From contig VGGM01000020.1 of the NCBI GenBank assembly GCA_016868515.1, positions 1-11,020 on the forward strand: 11,020 nucleotides of DNA, written 5' to 3'. Origin of the DNA: Bacteroidota bacterium (lineage in GTDB: Bacteria > Bacteroidota > Bacteroidia > Bacteroidales > VadinHA17). Below, piece after piece: positions 5,612-11,020 of this stretch. The first letter of the stretch is position 1. Every line of letters starts with the position of its first letter. Both the position numbers and the translations under genes were made by a program. The notes beneath the pieces were generated by a model that saw only the letters and a list, made by a program, of their open reading frames with translations, was not told the origin of the DNA and did no database searches.

Positions 5612-7102
5612 CTACCACCTGCTTACTATAGCCCTGTATGAAAGCGGCGTATACTGCTTTAGCCGCTGCAGTGTCTCTTCCGGTATATTGAGGGGTGAGA
5701 ACGGCACCACCTTCACGTACTCCTGGTTTTCCCCCGCACTGCGTCCGTACTTGTATTCATAGGTAAACCGCCCCATATTGTCGACCTTAACCTGAGGGTT
5801 GCCGGAATTGGGGACGCTTATGTAAAACTCAATTCCCCCGGAAACCGGTGACTCTGAATATAACTCAGTACGGGTAAGGTGCTCGTAAAGCTCCGTTGCA
5901 ACATTTACCGATGGGTCGACGAGATGAACCTCTTCATCCATCAGATCCCTGTAACGGTACCCTGCAGTATCGCGAAGGTTGCGGAGCTCCGTCAGCACCT
6001 GGTTAATGGTTTCCGTAAGGTATGGGTAGTGGGTGCAGCCAAGTATTATTACCTTCAGGGGGTGGGCGTCTGGGGTCTGTCGAATTTTTTCCAGCAGACT
6101 CACAATGTGATATCTCATGTAGTTTTCCGGATCGTTGATCTGCATCACCGTACAGTCACCGGCGTTCTCTGCATCGCACAGCATTTTGTTTTCGCTGAAG
6201 CTGAAATTGTAGGCATCTAACAGGTGCCGCTCTATCCTGAAAAGGGAATCGCCGAGCGACGGTCCCCTGTAATCATTTCGCGGTGCCGTAACCGACCGGT
6301 CGGTGAAGTCGCGTTCCCCGTCAACAGCTTCGGCAATTCCATGGCCACCCTGACTGAAGATCATAATATCCCCGTAGCTGCCGGCGGCCTCAGCCATACG
6401 CCTGATGGTGGCGTCATAGCCTCCGCTTGCCACGGTACCAACAGTGGCAAGAACTCCTATACTGCCATCTTCACCCGGCGCAAACAGCTGCAAGGCTCCC
6501 CTTGCCCCCGCATCAATAACGCCGATAACCTTTAATCCCGTGCCGGTACTCTCAATAAACCTCATGAGGGCGGGCAGCCCGTAGGCGGTTGCCGTATTGC
6601 ATGCCACCACAATGGCTTTAACCCTGTCCTTGCCGGTGATCCATGTTGTTGACGTGTCGGAGGCATAATACCGTTCCGACATCAGAAACTGCGCATCCTT
6701 AATTACATGTTCAACCAGCAGGTCCGTTTTCCCTTCGGAACTGTATATCCCATATGGCATATTGGCCTGATCGGCAAGGTAAATGAATCGCTCATCAGAG
6801 AAATCGGGCAAACTGTCGCTGCCCTTCTCCATGGTTTCATTGTTAAAGGCATCGGCTGCAAGGATTGCTTCCAGCACGGTAAGACCACCGGTTCCCGAAT
6901 CGAAAACACCTACCGGCAGTGTCCGGTCGCCGGCCGGGTAGCCGGTAGTACTGAGATAGTAGAAACTCTCCCTTTCGGAGAGGATTGTCGTGATTATTGC
7001 CGGCTCGTCGCTTACACCGCCCCGGCGGCCTGTGCATGAAAGTATTGCTGCGGGCAGCAGTAAAACGGCAATCAGCGTCCTTCTATGAAAAAATCTGACC
7101 AT
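5612..7102 (-). CDS. Glutamate/aspartate racemase-family (MurI-like) predicted lipoprotein
   Basis: A 496-residue protein of the Asp/Glu racemase superfamily. Its N-terminus (basic FHRR, hydrophobic LIAVLLLPAAI, then LSC with Cys23) predicts a lipoprotein, so it should act in the periplasm or at the outer membrane, whereas MurI normally makes D-glutamate in the cytosol. MurI signatures: VGVFDSGTGGLTVLEAI (64-80, D68/S69), YLADQANMPYG (108-118), ACNTATAYG with catalytic C168, IGVIDAGARGA (193-203), GVLATVGTVASGGYD (216-230), and LGCTHYPYL with catalytic C356 and H358. Odd points: MurI is about 260-285 residues, and the excess includes an N-terminal linker, an insert near 85-102, about 90 residues at 255-345 before the second cysteine, and a C-terminal tail (about 410-496). 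Where MurI has a CPxFxPxxE segment, this has SQGGHGIAEAV (E258). It is last in the minus-strand operon, 27 bases after the GNAT gene. Fold is confident; exported racemase activity is inference. Confidence 0.85.
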   Translation of the reverse strand: MVRFFHRRTLIAVLLLPAAILSCTGRRGGVSDEPAIITTILSERESFYYLSTTGYPAGDRTLPVGVFDSGTGGLTVLEAILAADAFNNETMEKGSDSLPDFSDERFIYLADQANMPYGIYSSEGKTDLLVEHVIKDAQFLMSERYYASDTSTTWITGKDRVKAIVVACNTATAYGLPALMRFIESTGTGLKVIGVIDAGARGALQLFAPGEDGSIGVLATVGTVASGGYDATIRRMAEAAGSYGDIMIFSQGGHGIAEAVDGERDFTDRSVTAPRNDYRGPSLGDSLFRIERHLLDAYNFSFSENKMLCDAENAGDCTVMQINDPENYMRYHIVSLLEKIRQTPDAHPLKVIILGCTHYPYLTETINQVLTELRNLRDTAGYRYRDLMDEEVHLVDPSVNVATELYEHLTRTELYSESPVSGGIEFYISVPNSGNPQVKVDNMGRFTYEYKYGRSAGENQEYVKVVPFSPLNIPEETLQRLKQYTPLSYRAIVSRW

Positions 7103-7129
7103 GCTGCTACATATAATATATTGTATACC

Positions 7130-7657
7130 TCAACCCTTCACGGGTCGTATCAGTTGCAGGAAATACTCATCGGCCCAGTTATCCCCGTCTCTGAGCCACT
7201 CCTTTCTGGTTCCCGATATAGTGAAGCCAAGCGACAGGAAAAGGTCGACACTGGGTTTGTTCGAAGCCGGGATGTTGCAGTAAAGCTGGTGCAGATGAAG
7301 CACCTCAAAACAATAGGATGCAAGGGCCTTCATGGCCATTGTTGCGTAGCCTTTCCTGCGGTTGCCGGCATCGGCAATAAGTATACCCACGCCCGTGCGG
7401 TGGTGGTAGGGATCGAAATCGAACAGGTCGGCAGCACCAATGGTTTCGCCGGTTGATTTCAGTACAATCATCAGCCGCATCTGGCCTGTTTCGAAAATGG
7501 TTTTATGGGAGTTTTCGATGTATTGCCGGAGTGTATATCTCGAAAAGGGGGCGATGGTGTTGCTTACCGTCCAGAACTCCGCATTGTTTTCCCATTTATA
7601 GAGGAGTTCGAGGTCTTCAGGCTCCACTGCCCTTAGTTTTATGTCGCCCTGTTCCAT
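7130..7657 (-). CDS. RimJ/RimL-type GNAT N-acetyltransferase
   Basis: A 175-residue, single-domain, cytosolic GNAT protein that should transfer acetyl from acetyl-CoA to an amine. The start IKLRAVEPEDLELLYKWENN is typical of the RimJ/RimL/SpeG branch (Acetyltransf_3). IGAADLFDFDPYHHRTGVGI (73-92) leads to the acetyl-CoA loop NRRKGYAT (99-106), matching R-x-x-G-x-A. YCNIPASNKPSVDLFLSLGF (126-145) is the usual motif-B segment, with the conserved Asn and LGF. I chose ATG 7657 over an in-frame GTG at 7660. The ATG shares its A with the TGA of the preceding OmpA gene (TGATG), which implies translational coupling. The substrate could be a protein N-terminus, a polyamine or a small amine; the sequence does not decide. 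No signal peptide, so it cannot directly meet the exported products of its operon neighbours. Confidence 0.9.
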   Translation of the reverse strand: MEQGDIKLRAVEPEDLELLYKWENNAEFWTVSNTIAPFSRYTLRQYIENSHKTIFETGQMRLMIVLKSTGETIGAADLFDFDPYHHRTGVGILIADAGNRRKGYATMAMKALASYCFEVLHLHQLYCNIPASNKPSVDLFLSLGFTISGTRKEWLRDGDNWADEYFLQLIRPVKG

Positions 7658-7659
7658 CA
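7655..7659 (-). promoter_or_regulatory. TGATG stop-start overlap (translational coupling)
   Basis: On the minus strand TGATG joins the stop (TGA, 7659-7657) of the OmpA/PD40 gene to the ATG (7657-7655) of the acetyltransferase, sharing one base. This arrangement favours re-initiation by the terminating ribosome and supports co-transcription. It also decides the start of the acetyltransferase. Confidence 0.75.
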
Positions 7660-10176
7660 CTTTTCATCTATTTGCCTGCTCTGGCCAAGCAGCATCCTCA
7701 TGTCGCGGATGAATGCATCGCCGAAGCCGGCTTTTTTAAGCCGGTCCAGTTCGGTGCGTGCAGCCGAAAAACCCTGGAATTCACCTGTTATATAACGGTA
7801 AAGACCATCGTTACCCAGAAGTATAGTGAAGTCCTCCTTTCCGAAAACCGAGGTGTTACTTATCTTTCTGCCGGCAAAAAGCTGGATGGTGTAGAGAGGC
7901 ACCCTGCCCTGTCCTGTTCCGGCCGGCCTGAGTGTCAGGGGCTCTGACTCGTCGCTCTCAACTTCATACAGGCTGATCACTTCGGCCATGGTAAACCCGG
8001 CATCAGCAACCCTCGGCAGGTAATCAACTGCGGCGGCCCTGCTCAGAAAATCGCCAAGCACATAACTGTAAACGGTATCTTTTACCACCGGCCTTACAAA
8101 GTACATTTCGGCGGAACCAAGGCCGCTGAAATAGTCGGGGTAGTACTTCTCGCCCGATGAAAACAGCCTGATGCCGTATTTCCCGGCCTGCGGATGCCTG
8201 AGGTGATCGGGAACATATACCGGCTGGGTAAGGGTAACTCCGGTTCCCGGGTTGACGATACCGATGGTTACCCTCCTGTTGTACGCCCTGCCGGCAGGGT
8301 TATCGGAGCCATCGGGGTTGCGGTTTACAGCCACGAATCCGCTGGCACCTGCCGACTTCACCCTGAACTCAACTCCATGTACCGGAAGCTGCCTGAGATA
8401 CTCCACCACCGCAACTGCCCTCCTTCCGGCCAGCTTCATATTGTACTCATCTGTTCCCTTTGCATCGGTATAACCTGTAACCTCAACCGTAAGTCCTCTC
8501 TGCCCCTGAATCAGACCTGCAATCCTGCCCAGTTCATGCCGGGCATCGGCCGAAAGCACATCGCTGTCGAAGGCAAACTGAACCGATCTGAGAGTCAGAA
8601 ATTCACCTGTGCCAACCCGCTCGGGTACCAGCACTATATCTGTTCTTATGTCACCAAGTCCATAGCTGCTGTCAATTCTGATGAGGAGTGTGTCGGTACG
8701 GTAGCCGGCCGATTCAACAACCAGAAGCTTTTCACCAGGGGTGGTGACAGCCCGGAAGTCGGTTGTGCCGGTTATCTTCACCGCTCCGGCGGGATTTTCC
8801 GGGTCAATAAGCCTGATCGCGGTCAGGGCGGTATCAACGGGAATGCCGTCACCCGCAGTTACCGAACCTGTTAACGTTACCTCCCTGAAGGCAGTGAATC
8901 CACCTACTTCCATCATATGTATCTTGCCTGACGGCGAACCGGCATGCCCCGGGGTGAGCAGAAACCCCATACGGTCAGCAGTAAGTCCAAGAAATGTGTT
9001 GTTACCGGTTGTATTAACAGGGTAGGGCAGTATAACCGGTTTACTCCACCGCTGTCCGTCATTCACACTCTTGAATATGTCATAGCCGCCAATACCGTTG
9101 TGCCCTTCCGAGGTGAACCATAGTGTTCCGCCCGCTTCATCCATAAACGGAGCATTTTCATTATAGGGGGTGTTGATGAGGCTCCCCATGTTAACAGGCT
9201 CACTCCATGATCCCTGACGGGTTCGCTGCGTGACATATAAGTCGAGTTCTCCCCTGCCGCCGGGCCTGTTGCTTGAAAACCATAGTTTCTGTCCGTCGGC
9301 TGAGATGAATCCGTGGGCCTCCCAGTATTTGGTTGTCACCGGTTTCGGGAACCTGGTAAGCTTCGACCACCTGTTACCTGTCCGCTGTGAATAGTATAGG
9401 CTTCCGCTGGCCCCTGAGTAGACGTTCACAACCAGGAAGCTGCCGTTGGCGGTAACAGAGTTGGTGTACATCTCAGGGAAACCGCCCAGCTGCCTTGATA
9501 TATCGGTTGGCTCGCTCCATTCCGGTGCCTTATAACTGCAGTATATCCTGGTTTCTCCGTTTACCGGCATTGTGAAGAGGAAAACAGAGTCGTTTTCCGA
9601 TACTATCGGATTCAAGGCTCCCGGGTAGTTGTCGAGTGCCGGAAAGAAAAGCTCCTTCCTCACAGCAGCCGGCGATGCCATAGCCTTCATGGCAAGGCGG
9701 CAGGCTTCAATCTGCCTGTTTATATAATCAACCTTCAGGTCTCCCCTGGCTGAGGGTTTCCTCAGAAGTTCAGTGTAAATGTTTATTGCCTGCTCAAGAC
9801 TGTCGCTGATATGGTATGCAAAGGCAAGGTAATAAAGCGTTTCAATGGGAGCCTTGTTGCCGTATTCAAGGTATTCCGACTCTGAAATGGCCTGGTTCTC
9901 CGAGGCGAACCTGAGCAGCGGTATTGCTTCGGAATATCTGTCGCCGGTATTCAGGTAGCAAATGCCGAGCTTGGCTGCTATGTTATGGTTGTCACGGTTA
10001 GTGGCATGTATTTTCTCATACGCTACGGCAGATGCCGGGTAATCCTCATAGAAATAGAAAAGCACATCAGCGTCCTGAACAGCTCTGACAAAATCCCGTG
10101 ACGGTTCCTGTGAAAAGAGTTGTTGAGATAGGGTAATTAAGGTAAGGAGAAACAGGCTTAATGTTGTCCTACTCAT
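7657..10176 (-). CDS. PorE-like TPR/PD40/OmpA-C outer-membrane-associated protein with two C-terminal SPOR-like repeats
   Basis: An 839-residue envelope protein. A signal peptide (LSLFLLTLITLSQQLFSQ) lacks a lipobox Cys. Then follow a TPR-like helical region (about 28-165; AAKLGICYLNTGD, ETLYYLAFAYHISDSLEQA) and a PD40/WD40-like beta-propeller (about 180-425; LWFSSNRPGGRGELDLYV, LWFTSEGHNGIGGYDIFKS). Next come a carboxypeptidase-regulatory-like beta-sandwich (about 430-520) and an OmpA C-terminal peptidoglycan-binding domain (about 527-640; VQFAFDSDVLS, VTGYTDAKGTDEYN with D571, AYNRRV with R634/R635). This order matches PorE of the type IX secretion system as I recall it. Unlike PorE, it continues with two SPOR-like repeats at about 665-738 (YSYVLGDFLSRAAAVDYL) and 760-826 (YTIQLFAGR, YRYITGEF), also likely glycan-binding. 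It probably tethers an outer-membrane complex to the cell wall. Its ATG overlaps the stop of the preceding gene (ATGA). A T9SS role is inference; this architecture has many paralogues in the phylum. Confidence 0.9.
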   Translation of the reverse strand: MSRTTLSLFLLTLITLSQQLFSQEPSRDFVRAVQDADVLFYFYEDYPASAVAYEKIHATNRDNHNIAAKLGICYLNTGDRYSEAIPLLRFASENQAISESEYLEYGNKAPIETLYYLAFAYHISDSLEQAINIYTELLRKPSARGDLKVDYINRQIEACRLAMKAMASPAAVRKELFFPALDNYPGALNPIVSENDSVFLFTMPVNGETRIYCSYKAPEWSEPTDISRQLGGFPEMYTNSVTANGSFLVVNVYSGASGSLYYSQRTGNRWSKLTRFPKPVTTKYWEAHGFISADGQKLWFSSNRPGGRGELDLYVTQRTRQGSWSEPVNMGSLINTPYNENAPFMDEAGGTLWFTSEGHNGIGGYDIFKSVNDGQRWSKPVILPYPVNTTGNNTFLGLTADRMGFLLTPGHAGSPSGKIHMMEVGGFTAFREVTLTGSVTAGDGIPVDTALTAIRLIDPENPAGAVKITGTTDFRAVTTPGEKLLVVESAGYRTDTLLIRIDSSYGLGDIRTDIVLVPERVGTGEFLTLRSVQFAFDSDVLSADARHELGRIAGLIQGQRGLTVEVTGYTDAKGTDEYNMKLAGRRAVAVVEYLRQLPVHGVEFRVKSAGASGFVAVNRNPDGSDNPAGRAYNRRVTIGIVNPGTGVTLTQPVYVPDHLRHPQAGKYGIRLFSSGEKYYPDYFSGLGSAEMYFVRPVVKDTVYSYVLGDFLSRAAAVDYLPRVADAGFTMAEVISLYEVESDESEPLTLRPAGTGQGRVPLYTIQLFAGRKISNTSVFGKEDFTILLGNDGLYRYITGEFQGFSAARTELDRLKKAGFGDAFIRDMRMLLGQSRQIDEK
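10173..10176 (-). promoter_or_regulatory. ATGA overlap joining the two PD40/SPOR genes
   Basis: On the minus strand the ATG of the OmpA/PD40 gene (10176-10174) overlaps the TGA of the upstream gene (10175-10173) as ATGA. This is the classic sign of translational coupling in an operon and fixes the start of the downstream gene, which is followed at once by a good signal peptide. Confidence 0.75.
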
Positions 10177-11020
10177 TCCCTGAACACTTTCTTGATAAAT
10201 ATTTCGTTCGGGTAACCCTTCGCTATCAGTTGCAGTCTGTATGAATATGCCTCTTCCCTGGTTTTGAATCTGCCGGTAGTGTAACGGTAGAACTTGTCAA
10301 TGTCATTATAGAGCACAACCATGTCGGTAATATGCGTGAAGTAGGTAACGTCAACAGGTTTGTGCAGGGCCATTACCTGAACGGTGTAGTATAGTATCAT
10401 TGCATCATCGCCTGCATCACCAACATCCTTTACCACTATATTGGTTACCAGAATGCTGGAATCTATCTGCGAGATGGTGGGAATTGCGGCGAGGTCAATC
10501 TTTTCATAAACCGGTTCCGGCTCCTTAATAACCTCTTCTGGCCTGTAGTCGGGGTCGGGCTGCAGACTGACATCAATCCTCACAGATGTGCTTGGGTGAG
10601 AAGGAAGAATTGTGGTGTCGGTGGTTTGTGAGAGATACCCCAGGCCGGTGTAGGTGATCCGGTATGTACCTGCCTTGTTGATGAAAGTATACAACCCGGT
10701 AAACTCATTTGGGAATGCAATGTCAAGTGTATCACCCTTTATGAGGTTGATAAGGTAAATGGAGTAGTTTTCGTTGAACCTGACAGTGGTGTCGGCCAGC
10801 GAGAAGAAACCTCTGATTTCAAATTCTTCGGCTCCGGAAACAGCCCCCAGGTTAATGGTGAATATCTCCCTGTTCTTATACCCGGTATAAAGCGAATAGT
10901 ATCCGCGGCTGGCATTATCGAAAGGCTGGAAAAAGAGGTCGTCATCGGTTGAATTAATGGGGTAGCCGAGGTTCTCGGGACTTTTCCAGGCCTGTCCCAG
11001 GTTCACCGACCTGTAAATAT
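10173..11020 (-). CDS. PD40 / beta-sandwich / SPOR-like envelope protein, N-terminus cut by window edge
   Basis: The frame is open to the right edge; 281 C-terminal residues are visible. A GTG at 11006 is not a credible start, because in-frame codons upstream of it (IYRS) complete a PD40-type blade, IYRSVNLGQAWKSPENLGY, resembling SVNDGQRWSKPVILPYPVN in the next gene. Order: end of a PD40 propeller, a beta-sandwich resembling carboxypeptidase-regulatory domains (starting about FEIRGFFSLADTT), a Pro/Glu-rich linker (PDPDYRPEEVIKEPEPVYEK), and a SPOR-like terminal repeat (YYTVQVMALHKPVDVTYF, FYRYTTGRFKTREEAYSY). The YRYTTGRF segment matches YRYITGEF in the neighbour, so the two probably arose by duplication and may form a complex. 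No OmpA-C domain is seen in the visible part. Likely periplasmic or outer-membrane associated; specific function unknown. Confidence 0.82.
   Translation of the reverse strand, partial: IYRSVNLGQAWKSPENLGYPINSTDDDLFFQPFDNASRGYYSLYTGYKNREIFTINLGAVSGAEEFEIRGFFSLADTTVRFNENYSIYLINLIKGDTLDIAFPNEFTGLYTFINKAGTYRITYTGLGYLSQTTDTTILPSHPSTSVRIDVSLQPDPDYRPEEVIKEPEPVYEKIDLAAIPTISQIDSSILVTNIVVKDVGDAGDDAMILYYTVQVMALHKPVDVTYFTHITDMVVLYNDIDKFYRYTTGRFKTREEAYSYRLQLIAKGYPNEIFIKKVFRE

Noticed and set aside
7103..7129. Separate promoter for the racemase-like gene in its 27-base upstream gap (AT-rich TATATTATATG)
   Set aside because: AT-rich, but it does not match TAnnTTTG, and there is no -33 element. The gap is too short to argue against read-through from the acetyltransferase gene.
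7658..7660. GTG start one codon before the acetyltransferase ATG
   Set aside because: The ATG at 7657 overlaps the preceding stop as TGATG, the usual coupled arrangement, and is the stronger start codon.
8194..8874. A 226-codon plus-strand open frame antisense to the OmpA/PD40 gene
   Set aside because: It lies wholly within the coding sequence of a clearly real gene with recognisable OmpA-C and regulatory-like domains. Its own translation is Cys/Arg/Ser-rich and shows no family.
11004..11006. GTG at 11006 as start of the right-edge gene
   Set aside because: In-frame codons upstream of it continue a PD40 blade (IYRSVNLGQAW), so the gene starts outside the window.

Overview
This window looks like a chromosomal segment of a Bacteroidota bacterium, probably from a Bacteroidales or Marinilabiliales-like lineage. 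The reasons are: several exported proteins and lipoproteins; two genes with the TPR, PD40 beta-propeller, carboxypeptidase-regulatory-like and OmpA or SPOR modules typical of that phylum; promoter-like elements close to the Bacteroidota -7 consensus TAnnTTTG; start codons without obvious Shine-Dalgarno sequences; and a TGAAACC-type heptamer repeat. Base composition is balanced. I see no transposase, integrase, phage gene or CRISPR array.

Layout. (1) 1-878, minus: the N-terminal 292 residues of a long GNAT-fold protein running off the left edge. (2) About 900-1317: a tRNA-Ser(CGA) gene on the minus strand, its own terminator, then a gene-free stretch with four hairpins. Two of these have the same length and the same closing arms (GGGATTAC...GTGATCCC) but different inner stems that still pair. 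(3) 1475-5541, plus: three consecutive genes: a Tat-exported M24 (Xaa-Pro) peptidase lipoprotein, a divergent RlmN/Cfr-family radical SAM protein, and an exported GH20 beta-N-acetylhexosaminidase. Each is preceded by a possible -7 element. (4) 5542-5611: a short convergent intergenic region with an inverted repeat and a 4.6-copy heptamer tandem repeat. (5) 11020-5612, minus: a compact operon-like series. It contains a truncated PD40/SPOR protein, then (ATGA overlap) a PorE-like TPR/PD40/OmpA protein with two SPOR-like repeats, then (TGATG overlap) a RimJ/RimL-type GNAT acetyltransferase, then (27-base gap) a glutamate-racemase homologue with a lipoprotein signal peptide.

How the genes may work together. 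The minus-strand operon is cell-envelope themed: two proteins carry likely peptidoglycan-binding modules (OmpA-C and SPOR), and a racemase-fold protein appears to be exported and lipid-anchored. Ordinary MurI is cytosolic and about 260-285 residues long. This one is 496 residues, carries a lipobox, keeps both catalytic cysteines, and has extra segments. An envelope-located amino-acid racemase, or a repurposed MurI fold, co-expressed with peptidoglycan-binding outer-membrane proteins is the most unusual feature of the window. The plus-strand genes include two further exported hydrolases (peptidase and hexosaminidase), consistent with scavenging of glycopeptide material, but their functional link to the minus-strand operon is inference only.
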